Below are positions 7,538 through 15,079 of a stretch of DNA of 32,004 nucleotides, piece after piece. The DNA is from DASRYH01 sp035687245 (GTDB lineage Bacteria; Actinomycetota; Coriobacteriia; Anaerosomatales; PHET01), in NCBI GenBank assembly GCA_035687245.1, contig DASRYH010000004.1, positions 1-32,004 on the forward strand, given 5' to 3'. Every line of letters begins with the position of its first letter. Position 1 is the first letter of the stretch. The notes under the pieces were generated by a model, which ran no database searches, was not told the origin of the DNA, and saw only the letters and a program-made list of their open reading frames with translations. A program made the translations under genes and the position numbers.

Positions 7538-9466
7538 CTACGCCTTGTCGGCCGGCACTCCTCGCTCGACCTCGCCGGAGTCGCGACCGTCGCCATCGCC
7601 CACCACGAGCGGCTCGTGGTCGGAGGGCTGAACGGCCTCTTCGGCGAGGATCTCCGCACCGATCTCAGCGGCGGTGTCCAGATGCGGCTTGGCCGTGAGC
7701 GGCACTTCGCGCACCAAGAACATCACGAAGAAGGCGACCACGAGCAGCACCGCACCGTAGAAGAAGGCGTGGGTGACGCCGGCAGTGAGCGCGAACTTCA
7801 GGTCGCCTGCAAGCGTGGTCCAAGCTGCCGAAAGCCCGAGCTGCTTGACCATCGCGGCGGGCATCTGCGCTTCAATACCGTGCACCAGCTTGCCTACGGT
7901 GGCTAGCATCTCCGTGTTGAGCACCGAACTCGGATCGAAGCCCTTCGGGATGTTGCCGTTCACGACGATCTTCAGGTTGCTGACGAAGTCGGTGAAGATC
8001 TGAGCTCCGCCGGTGGGAAGCTTGCTCGCGAACTGCTTCAGCAGCGCCTGCATGCCCTGATCCGAGAAGGGGCCCGGCTGCGGCGAAGTCGCCCACAACA
8101 TCTTGAGCTGCGGCACTCCACCTGAGCCGATCTTGTCGGCAAGCGCGGTACGCATACGAGCGTTCATCACACCGCCGAGCAGGGCCACGCCAACCGTGCC
8201 GCCTATGTTGCGGAAGAACTGCATCGCCGCGGTGACCTCACCGATGCGATCGCGGAACTGCGACTGCAGCGAGATCGTGAACAGAGGGAGCGTGACACCG
8301 ATGCCCACGCCGACGAGCAGCATGCACGCGGCAACGAAGAACTGGCTGCTCGACACCGACAGACGCGTGAGAGCAAACATGCCGGCCGAGGCGACGGCCA
8401 GGCCGCCGATGCCCATGAACTTGTACTTTCCTGTGCGAGCGATGATCTGACCGGTCATGATCGAGCCGCCGACGAACGCCAGCATCATCGGAGTGAGCAG
8501 CGCGCCCGAACTCGAGGCGCTACGGCCCTGCACGAGCTGCATGAACGTCGGCAGGAACATGATCGAGCCGTACATGCCGACACCGGAGAGGAAGAGCACG
8601 CTCATGCTCGCGGTGAAGCTGCCGTCTTTGAACAGGCGGATGTCGAGAATCGGCTCCGAGGCACGCAGCTCGCGCGCCACGAAGAGGGCCAGCATCACAG
8701 CCGCGGCAGCAAACAGGCCCAGAATCGTCGGGGACGTCCACGCGTAGTCGCCGCCACCCCACGAGAGCGCGAGTAGCAGCGGGACGAGGCCGGCGGCCAG
8801 CGCGGTTGCGCCCCACCAGTCGACTCGGTGCTGCTGGCCGGTCTCCGGCTTAGGCATCCAGAGCATCAGCACGACGAGCGCGAGCACGCCGAAGGGCACG
8901 TTGATGTAGAAGATCCAGCGCCAAGTGAGGCTGTCGGTGAGCCAGCCACCCGCCATAGGGCCGAATACTGAGGCGAGGCCGAAGGTGGCGCCGGTCAGGC
9001 CTTGGTACCGGGCGCGCTCGCGCGGCTCGAAAAGGTCGCCGATGATCGCCATCGCGTTGGCCATCATCATGCCGCCGCCGATGCCCTGCAGGCCGCGGAA
9101 GACGATGAGTTGAATCATCGGATTGGCCGCGCCGGTCAATGCGGCAAATACGCTGTTGATCCACGCCTCACCGGATGCACCCGACAGGGCCGAGCCGGCG
9201 AGGAAGATCATGATTCCGGCGAGGAAGAACCACTTGCGGCCGTAGAGGTCGGAGAGCTTGCCGACGATCGGGATGGCGATCGTCGATGTCAGAGAGTAGA
9301 TGGTGAAGACCCAGGCCAGCAACGACATGCCGCCGAGCTCTTGAACGATCTTGGGCATGGCGGGACCGACGATGGTGCTGTCGAGTGCGCCAAGCAGCAT
9401 CGCCAGCAGCACGCCAGCGAGGATCGACATCTTCTTCTTTTGCGGGAGGTCGCGAAGAACGGTCAC
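7538..9466 (-). CDS. MFS drug exporter, DHA2 (14-TM, EmrB/QacA) family
   Basis: A 642-residue inner-membrane proton antiporter expected to expel toxic organic compounds. DHA2 hallmarks are LDSTIVGPAMPKI in TM1 (about 28-40), motif A GKLSDLYGRK (69-78) and RWIFYINVPFG (183-193). The sequence shows about 14 hydrophobic segments. A ~120-residue hydrophilic loop (about 440-562) separates the last two segments and makes the protein longer than most relatives (about 500). The C-terminus is an acidic cytoplasmic tail. The GTG start is set by AAGGAG 9 bases upstream. It lies 76 bases behind a MarR regulator in the same direction, the usual arrangement for ligand-induced efflux. Substrate is not predictable from sequence. 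Confidence 0.93.
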   Translation of the reverse strand: MTVLRDLPQKKKMSILAGVLLAMLLGALDSTIVGPAMPKIVQELGGMSLLAWVFTIYSLTSTIAIPIVGKLSDLYGRKWFFLAGIMIFLAGSALSGASGEAWINSVFAALTGAANPMIQLIVFRGLQGIGGGMMMANAMAIIGDLFEPRERARYQGLTGATFGLASVFGPMAGGWLTDSLTWRWIFYINVPFGVLALVVLMLWMPKPETGQQHRVDWWGATALAAGLVPLLLALSWGGGDYAWTSPTILGLFAAAAVMLALFVARELRASEPILDIRLFKDGSFTASMSVLFLSGVGMYGSIMFLPTFMQLVQGRSASSSGALLTPMMLAFVGGSIMTGQIIARTGKYKFMGIGGLAVASAGMFALTRLSVSSSQFFVAACMLLVGVGIGVTLPLFTISLQSQFRDRIGEVTAAMQFFRNIGGTVGVALLGGVMNARMRTALADKIGSGGVPQLKMLWATSPQPGPFSDQGMQALLKQFASKLPTGGAQIFTDFVSNLKIVVNGNIPKGFDPSSVLNTEMLATVGKLVHGIEAQMPAAMVKQLGLSAAWTTLAGDLKFALTAGVTHAFFYGAVLLVVAFFVMFLVREVPLTAKPHLDTAAEIGAEILAEEAVQPSDHEPLVVGDGDGRDSGEVERGVPADKA

Positions 9467-9542
9467 GTACAGGGACTCCTTAGGACGAACGGGCGGTAGA
9501 GACGGCCGCGACGGTGCAGCGTCAAGAAGCGTCGGTCTCGGC

Positions 9543-9995
9543 TTACGAGTCGCGGCGGTTGAGCTTGCGCATCAGCCTGAGGAACTCGCTGCGTTCGACA
9601 TCGGTGAGCGGCTCAGCGACGTCGGAGATGCCAGAGACCATCACGCCGTAGGCCACGTCGAGTAGCTCGCGGCCCGTGTCGGTCGCGGCCACTTCGACGA
9701 CCCGCCGATCTTCACTGGAGCGCAGCCTGTCGACCAGGCCGTGCTCCACCATGCGGTCGACGATGCCGGTGAGCGAAGCCTGGGAGGTCTGCGTGCATTC
9801 GGCGAGTTCCGACATGCGCTTCGGCCCACGGGCGAGCGCGGCCAGCACCCAGTACTGCTGACGCTGCAGGCCGTGCAGCTCGGGCTGGGACGACCAGCCT
9901 CGCGTCATGCGGTGCCAGAGGCGGCGCATCTCATCGACGATCTCGTTGAGCTGCTCGGCCTCGACGGCAGATGTTTTGTGTGGCTGATAGTTCAT
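9543..9995 (-). CDS. MarR-family transcriptional regulator
   Basis: A 150-residue winged-helix repressor-type regulator. The recognition helix lies at about 69-84 (QTSQASLTGIVDRMVEHG) and the wing at about 90-102 (RLRSSEDRRVVEV) carries the D-R-R signature typical of MarR. ATG 9995 is preferred over upstream in-frame codons because the conserved N-terminal helix begins there and the upstream stretch overlaps a terminator. There is no Shine-Dalgarno sequence; a -10-like TATAGT ends 7 bases before the ATG, so the mRNA may be leaderless. It probably controls its own promoter and the exporter immediately downstream. Confidence 0.92.
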   Translation of the reverse strand: MNYQPHKTSAVEAEQLNEIVDEMRRLWHRMTRGWSSQPELHGLQRQQYWVLAALARGPKRMSELAECTQTSQASLTGIVDRMVEHGLVDRLRSSEDRRVVEVAATDTGRELLDVAYGVMVSGISDVAEPLTDVERSEFLRLMRKLNRRDS

Positions 9996-10002
9996 CACAT
10001 TG

Positions 10003-10008
10003 ACTATA
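10003..10008 (-). promoter_or_regulatory. Putative -10 element for a leaderless marR transcript
   Basis: On the minus strand TATAGT lies 7 bases before the marR ATG, so transcription would begin at or next to the start codon. A GTGACG -35-like hexamer lies 19 bases further upstream inside the stem of the preceding gene's terminator. TAGTTCATCACATTGACTA at 9988-10006 is an imperfect inverted repeat that could be the MarR operator. The sites are read by eye only. Confidence 0.4.
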
Positions 10009-10013
10009 TACCA

Positions 10014-10044
10014 CAAAAAGAAACCGCCGTCACTGTGACGGCGG
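10014..10044 (-). terminator. Rho-independent terminator of the small Cys-rich gene
   Basis: On the minus strand CCGCCGTCA and TGACGGCGG form a 9-10 bp stem followed at once by TTTCTTTTTG, a textbook stem plus U-tract, 35 bases after the stop of the 72-residue gene. Confidence 0.88.
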
Positions 10045-10078
10045 CCGAAACGTTCGAACCGGCGGATAATCGGCGAGC

Positions 10079-10297
10079 TCAGGACATGTGCTTCATGTAG
10101 TAGCGGCAGTGCCGGAACTCCGGACAGTCGCGGGGCACGTCTTTGGCGGCATAGCTCCACACGCCGCCCTCGACGAAGCAGGTACAGCCGACGCGCTTGT
10201 CGTCCTTCTTCACACGGATGTCGTAGGCGTCATTGAAGTCCGGCGCCTCACGCCACCAGGTGCACTTGCCACGAATCGGCATGTTGGGCTCGGTCAT
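10079..10297 (-). CDS. Small Cys-rich protein of unknown function
   Basis: A 72-residue protein with five cysteines (C12, C38, C40, C58, C64), a C-T-C step and an aromatic, basic end (CPEFRHCRYYMKH). The family is not recognised. The spacing of cysteines suggests metal or Fe-S binding, or disulphides; there is no signal peptide, so a cytoplasmic metal site is more likely. The gene is well supported: GGAGGAG sits 7 bases before the ATG and a textbook terminator follows. It is monocistronic and divergent from the FKBP gene. Confidence 0.85.
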   Translation of the reverse strand: MTEPNMPIRGKCTWWREAPDFNDAYDIRVKKDDKRVGCTCFVEGGVWSYAAKDVPRDCPEFRHCRYYMKHMS

Positions 10298-10409
10298 GGC
10301 AGACTCCTCCTCACGCAGCCCTCCGCTCTGCTATCGGCAGAAGGAATGAACGGGTAAAGTCACACAAGAACTTCCCGACTTTCGCATGCCACGCACGAAA
10401 GGGACGAAT

Positions 10410-10853
10410 ATGGCTCCGCGTGACGGACAGATTGTGATCGTGAACTACCGCGGCACCTTGAACGACGGCACCGAATTCGACTCCAGCTACGGCCGCGCTC
10501 CGCTGCAGTTCACCGTGGGCGCGGGCGACGTGATTCCCGGCTTTGACGAGGCCGTTCGCGGCCTTGAGGTCGGCGAGTCCAAGACGGTGTCGATCCCCTG
10601 TGACCAGGCCTACGGCGAGCACACCGATGACGCCGTGCAGCAGTTCCCGCGCGATGCCTTCCCGCCCGAGCCCACCCCTGAGGTCGGCTGGATGGTCGAG
10701 CTCGAGTCCGAGGACGGCCAGCGTATCCCCGCCACAGTCGTTGAGGTTGGCGACGAGCACGTGATGCTCGACTTCAACCACCCGCTCTCCGGCGAGGACC
10801 TCACCTTCGAGATCGAGCTCGTATCGGTCGGCCCGGAGCCTGAGGGCGAGTAA
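10410..10853 (+). CDS. FKBP-type peptidyl-prolyl isomerase, SlyD/SlpA-like
   Basis: A 147-residue cytoplasmic prolyl isomerase/chaperone. The FKBP core is split by an insert-in-flap domain as in SlyD: N-terminal strands with VNYRGTLNDGTEFDSS, GAGDVIPGFDEAVRGLEVGE (catalytic face), then a flap insert from about 70 to 120, then returning strands (HPLSGEDLTFEIELVSV). The His/Cys-rich metal-binding tail of E. coli SlyD is absent; the protein ends acidic. ATG 10410 is chosen for AAGGGA 7 bases upstream and because the conserved domain starts there; an in-frame ATG at 10386 has no ribosome site. Confidence 0.92.
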   Translation: MAPRDGQIVIVNYRGTLNDGTEFDSSYGRAPLQFTVGAGDVIPGFDEAVRGLEVGESKTVSIPCDQAYGEHTDDAVQQFPRDAFPPEPTPEVGWMVELESEDGQRIPATVVEVGDEHVMLDFNHPLSGEDLTFEIELVSVGPEPEGE

Positions 10854-10891
10854 CACCCGCTGCCTTTCGGCAGCTTGAGAGCGTGAAACGG

Positions 10892-10920
10892 CGCGGAGTC
10901 CCCTGTGGGCTCCGCGTCTT
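10892..10920 (+). terminator. Terminator after the FKBP gene
   Basis: CGCGGAG-T-CCC pairs with GGG-CTCCGCG (one bulged T, short loop) and is followed by TCTTTG, 39 bases after the stop. It also lies past the end of the convergent permease gene. Confidence 0.7.
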
Positions 10921-10993
10921 TGCATTGCCGGGGACGCGCGGCTCCCGGCGGCACTGAGGACGACCTCGAGCAAGAAGCGTGCGTGGCCTCGCG

Positions 10994-13378
10994 CTACTCG
11001 TATGCGATGGCCTCAGCGACGCTCACACGCGCCGCGCGTGACGCGGGCAGCAGGCTTGCAAGCACTGAGACGACGAGCACGAACACGAGCCACGCCAACA
11101 CGCCCTGCCCGGAGTAGGCGAACGAGAGCGGGAAACTCATCGCCGTGCCGAGCGCGGCGGTGAGCATCAGCGAGAGCGGCACGCTCACCACGACGCCCAG
11201 CACCCATGAGAGAAGCCCTACCACCACACCTTCGGTGATGAAGACCTGGTAGATGGAGATGTTGGATGCGCCCACTGCGCGCATCACTCCGATCTCGCGC
11301 GTCGACTCGAGCACGTTGATGCTCATCGTGCCCGACAGACCGATGCCGCCCACCGCCACGAGCAGCGCCGCCATTATCGAGAGGAAGACCACGAGGATGT
11401 TGAGTGAGTCGTGGATCGTGCTCTGCAGCTCGCGCTGGGTGAGCGTGTTGGTGACGCGCATGCCCGCGTCGGCGAATTCGTCGGTGAGCTTCTTGGCGGC
11501 CTGGGCCTGATAGTCCGCGTCGTGCTGCTGGGTCCCGATCATGAGCGTATCGACCCGGCCGCCCGCATCGATCTCGCGGTCGAGGTAGTCGCGGCTCACC
11601 CACGCGAACTTGTTGAGCAGGTCGCCGCGTGAGAAGCCCACTATGTGGAAGACGTGGTCGTCGTCGCCGATTTTGAGCGTAATGTCGTCGCCCACTTGCA
11701 GGTCAGGATCGGTGTCGGTGAAGCCCTCGTCGATCACGATGGCGTTCTCGTCGCCGTCCTTGAGCCAGCGGCCTTCCTCCATCTCCGGGTGGAAGTAGCG
11801 GGTGTCGGTGGGCAGACCCTCCACGTAGAGCAGCGGAGACTCGCCTCTGTCGGGCCGCACGCGCACCGAGGGACGCACGATCCAGCCCTCCACCTGTGTG
11901 ACGCCCGGGACGTCTCCGGCGGTCTGCTCCACCTTCGCCAGCGACTGCGACGGGTAGACGTCGGCCCAGATGTCCATCGTGCGGTGGTCTCCAACGCGCT
12001 GCACGGTGAGCGCGATCGACGTGCGAACGCTCGCAACTGCCATGAAGACGCCAGCGGCCAGGGTCAGAGCGACGAGGGTCAGTGCAAGCCGTCCCTTTCG
12101 AACGAAGGTGTTGCGCAACGCCAGGGCGACCGGGCGCGACAGCCCCTTCACGCGCCCGAGCATGCGGTCGATGATGCCTTCGCCGAACTGCCGGTCGCTC
12201 GTGCCCGAGCCGTAGAGCGCGTGGCGAACCGGCATGCGCATACCCAACGCCACAGGGACAGCCGCCGCGAGCAGCGGGACGAGCAGCCCCACCGCAAGTT
12301 CTATCAAGACAATCGAGCGCGGGGTCGAGTAGTCCGTGACGTTGAAGTTGAGGATTCCACCGCCGAACTCAACGAATCGCCGCGTTCCCAGCTGGCCCAG
12401 CGGCAGGGCGACCAGCAGCGCCAAGGCGCCGTAGGCGGCCACCATCACCAGATACATTCCGGCAAGCTGGCCGCGCCGCGCGCCGATTGCCTTCATCACG
12501 CCCAGCTGCCGGGTCTGCTGCGCCACGAGCGAGCCGATCGTGTTGATGACGAGGAAGCCCGAGAGCAGCAACGTCATGACGCCCACTAGCACCAGCAGCA
12601 TCGAGACGGCTTTGAAGATGGTTGAGATCGTCTGGACTCCGGGCTCGTGCGCCAGCATGCGGATAGGCACGACGCCTGCCGGCACGAGGACGTCATCACG
12701 GATCAGCGCACCGAAGGCGCTCGCCTCGTCGAGGGTCCGGAGCCTCGTCGAAGAGACCACCTCAAGCTCGTTGTAGGAATTGGGCTGATCGAGGTCCGGC
12801 AGCGTGTCCCAACTGACAAAGCCGACCGACTTGCCGTTCATTATGGGCAGCGCTGCGTTGAGGTCGTGAACGCTGCCCGCGACGGTGAGCATCTGCGTCT
12901 TGGGACCGCCGGTATCGATCTCGATCGTGTCGCCACGCTTGAGCCCCGAGTAGTCGAGCGAGCCGGTTTCGATGAACAGCTCGCCTCGCTTCGGCCAGCG
13001 CCCGACATCCGGATCGTCGAGCTTGCTCACCTTCACGCGATCGAAGTCCTGGAATGACTGAATGGTGATGTTGCGCCAGGGTCCGCCTTCGATCCGGTAG
13101 CTCATGTTGTGCGATGCGCGCCCCTGAGCTGCCGAAACGTCCGGCCTGGCCTCGAGCTCTGAGATGAAGGCGTCGTCGAATGGCGACGTGAAGTAGGAGA
13201 CGTCGGCGGGCCGGGTGGCTGGAAACGTGGTGTCCAGCGCGCGGATGAGAACGCCACGGCCGCCCATCATAACGGCAACCGCGAAGATCCCTACCGCGAT
13301 CGAGAGCACGACAAGGACGGTTCGCATCTTGTGCGCGAAGAGGTCGCGTACGACCTTGTTCCAACGCGGTCGAACCAC
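10994..13378 (-). CDS. FtsX/MacB-type ABC transporter permease, duplicated
   Basis: A 794-residue membrane protein with two FtsX-like halves. The first half has TM1 at about 17-38, a large outside domain, and three TMs around 260-390 (ending in PLLAAAVPVALGMRMPV). The second has a further TM near 425-445, a second outside domain, and three final TMs. Its C-terminal signature SRAARVSVAEAIAYE is the usual end of lipoprotein-exporter and MacB-like permeases. The GTG start follows GGGGAGG. Such proteins work with an ABC ATPase in lipid, lipoprotein or peptide export. None is adjacent: upstream is a 300-base gap and then an opposite-strand gene. Substrate is unknown. Confidence 0.92.
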   Translation of the reverse strand: MVRPRWNKVVRDLFAHKMRTVLVVLSIAVGIFAVAVMMGGRGVLIRALDTTFPATRPADVSYFTSPFDDAFISELEARPDVSAAQGRASHNMSYRIEGGPWRNITIQSFQDFDRVKVSKLDDPDVGRWPKRGELFIETGSLDYSGLKRGDTIEIDTGGPKTQMLTVAGSVHDLNAALPIMNGKSVGFVSWDTLPDLDQPNSYNELEVVSSTRLRTLDEASAFGALIRDDVLVPAGVVPIRMLAHEPGVQTISTIFKAVSMLLVLVGVMTLLLSGFLVINTIGSLVAQQTRQLGVMKAIGARRGQLAGMYLVMVAAYGALALLVALPLGQLGTRRFVEFGGGILNFNVTDYSTPRSIVLIELAVGLLVPLLAAAVPVALGMRMPVRHALYGSGTSDRQFGEGIIDRMLGRVKGLSRPVALALRNTFVRKGRLALTLVALTLAAGVFMAVASVRTSIALTVQRVGDHRTMDIWADVYPSQSLAKVEQTAGDVPGVTQVEGWIVRPSVRVRPDRGESPLLYVEGLPTDTRYFHPEMEEGRWLKDGDENAIVIDEGFTDTDPDLQVGDDITLKIGDDDHVFHIVGFSRGDLLNKFAWVSRDYLDREIDAGGRVDTLMIGTQQHDADYQAQAAKKLTDEFADAGMRVTNTLTQRELQSTIHDSLNILVVFLSIMAALLVAVGGIGLSGTMSINVLESTREIGVMRAVGASNISIYQVFITEGVVVGLLSWVLGVVVSVPLSLMLTAALGTAMSFPLSFAYSGQGVLAWLVFVLVVSVLASLLPASRAARVSVAEAIAYE

Positions 13379-13678
13379 ACTCGCCTCCCCTCTTGGGCGT
13401 GAGCCAGCTGTCCCTCGATGGCCAGACTACAGCAAGGTTACGCACCGGCAGCGGGTTCGTGCCGGCAGGTGACCGACTTGGGTGATGTTGCCACGCAATG
13501 GGTAGACTAATTGTGCTGCGGCTCGCCGCCGTAGTCCCCTGCGCTATGCCGAGTCATTACAGCAATGACACCTGCAAAGAGGGAGGCGAACTGCGGGCTC
13601 GGTTGAGTCGGGGGAACGGGCCGGGGGGCCCGAACTATCAGCCTTTCCCCTTCGGGGGGCGGTCTTTGGGGGAGTGCC
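13379..13678. other. Divergent intergenic region with a long G-rich leader
   Basis: This 300-base gap between two divergent genes must hold both promoters. No tRNA or credible small gene is seen. The plus-strand part from about 13560 to 13678 is strongly structured (GGGCCGGGGGGCCC and CCCCTTCGGGG can each fold) and ends in GGGGGAG before the ATG at 13679. It may be a structured 5' leader. Confidence 0.5.
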
Positions 13679-14971
13679 ATGCAACACAAATCGAATCTAC
13701 GTCTGTTCGTCGTCCTGTGCGTGCTCGCAATTGTCTTTGTCTTCCCGGCAGTGGCGCACGCGGCACCATCAGCGGACGTGACCGGCACGGTCACAGCAGC
13801 GGTGGGCGGTGCCAAGCTGGAGAACATCCGTGTGGCGGCGTACTACTGGGATAAGAACGACCAGGACTGGAACTACTACTTCGACACCATGACAGCGGCG
13901 GACGGAACCTACGCCCTGAACGGCCTCGCCCCCGACACCTACGTCATCCGCGCTTGGGACGACGACAAGGGCATCTACAGCCAGAAGCTGTCGGAGAAGT
14001 TCGTCTTCGCAGGTGGCGAGCAAAAGCAGGCCAACTTCGCGCTCGACAAGGACATGAGTGCTCCGTACGTCGATGCGAGCTACTGGCCCGAGAACTACAA
14101 CTACTATTCGGCGATTCCCTACGAGGCGCTCGACTGGATGTGGACGTATCGCGGGGCATTCCTCGGTCGCGTCTACGGCCGCGACTTTATCGAGGTTGTC
14201 GACCCGTACGGCTCCCGGTCCACGTGGGATCTGCGCGGTTCGGGCGTTACGACCCTCGCAGTGTCGGTTAACGGCGGCCCGTGGGCTACGGTGGCAAACA
14301 CCGAGACTGTCGCCCCGGTGGAGATCGTTCACACCCTGCGCGTAGCGACCGAGGGCGTGAACGCGATCTCGTACTACGCGATGGACAAGAACGGCAACAA
14401 GAGTCCTGTCTCTAACGATCTGGTGGTCATCGACATGACGCCGCCAGTGACCACCTACGTCAACGACGGGGCTGCGGTCAAGTTCAACGCCTTTGACGCA
14501 CTGGTCGGCTTGGGCGCAACCTACTACCGCGTCGGCGGCGTGGGCGAGTTCGTCTACGGCGACACAGTTGCGGTTCCCGCATCCGGATTGAAGAGCGTCG
14601 AGTTCTACTCGGTCGACAAGATCGGCAACGCCGAGGCCGTCAAGATGCTGACCGTTTGGGCACCTGCGAAGCTCAGCACCCCGAAGGTGTCGAAGACCTC
14701 TATCAGCCACACGAAGAGCTTCTCGGTGACTGGTTCTGTCTACGGACGCAGCAAGGCCAAGGGCTCTGTGCGCGTCTACAAGCTCTCAGGCGGCAAGTAC
14801 AAGTACTACATGAAGAAGTCCTTCACTGAGGGCTCGAACGGCAAGTTCAAGGTCTCGCTCAAGCTCAAGAAGGGCACCTACAAGTTCAAGTCGTCGTACG
14901 GCGCCAACTCCGCCACCTCGGCGAACATGCCTGTGATGAGCAATTACTCGGCGAAGATCAAGGTCAGGTAA
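13679..14971 (+). CDS. Secreted Ig-like surface protein with carboxypeptidase-regulatory-like domain
   Basis: A 430-residue exported protein. Signal peptide residues 1-28 (hydrophobic core then AHAA) follow GGGGGAG and ATG 13679. Residues about 33-125 form a CarboxypepD_reg/CNA-B-like beta-sandwich (VTGTVTAAVGG..., DGTYALNGLAPDTYVIRA). The middle (about 245-330) has the OmpL47-like 'TPPVTTYVNDG ... YYRVGG ... VEFYSVDKIGNAE' pattern. The C-terminal ~95 residues are a Lys/Tyr/Ser-rich Ig-like module (GKYKYYMKKSF, GTYKFKSSYG). No catalytic site, heme motif or anchor is seen. Its convergent neighbour shares the OmpL47-like and C-terminal modules, suggesting both are cell-envelope proteins. Exact role unknown. 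Confidence 0.88.
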   Translation: MQHKSNLRLFVVLCVLAIVFVFPAVAHAAPSADVTGTVTAAVGGAKLENIRVAAYYWDKNDQDWNYYFDTMTAADGTYALNGLAPDTYVIRAWDDDKGIYSQKLSEKFVFAGGEQKQANFALDKDMSAPYVDASYWPENYNYYSAIPYEALDWMWTYRGAFLGRVYGRDFIEVVDPYGSRSTWDLRGSGVTTLAVSVNGGPWATVANTETVAPVEIVHTLRVATEGVNAISYYAMDKNGNKSPVSNDLVVIDMTPPVTTYVNDGAAVKFNAFDALVGLGATYYRVGGVGEFVYGDTVAVPASGLKSVEFYSVDKIGNAEAVKMLTVWAPAKLSTPKVSKTSISHTKSFSVTGSVYGRSKAKGSVRVYKLSGGKYKYYMKKSFTEGSNGKFKVSLKLKKGTYKFKSSYGANSATSANMPVMSNYSAKIKVR

Positions 14972-15022
14972 GACAACAGCACTCACCAACCGGTCGCTTC
15001 TGGGCCAATCGATGAGCAACAC

Positions 15023-15056
15023 GAAGGCCCCGTTCGCATCAGCGAACGGGGCCTTC
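15023..15056. terminator. Bidirectional terminator between convergent surface-protein genes
   Basis: A perfect 15-bp stem (GAAGGCCCCGTTCGC / GCGAACGGGGCCTTC) with loop ATCA sits midway between the convergent stops at 14971 and 15080. It should terminate both genes. Confidence 0.88.
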
Positions 15057-15079
15057 GGCGACTTCGGCATGTACAGGTG

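Noticed and set aside
11645..12589. Long plus-strand frame opposite the ABC permease
   Set aside because: The translation is Arg/His/Gln-rich without any recognisable fold; the minus-strand permease explains the region.
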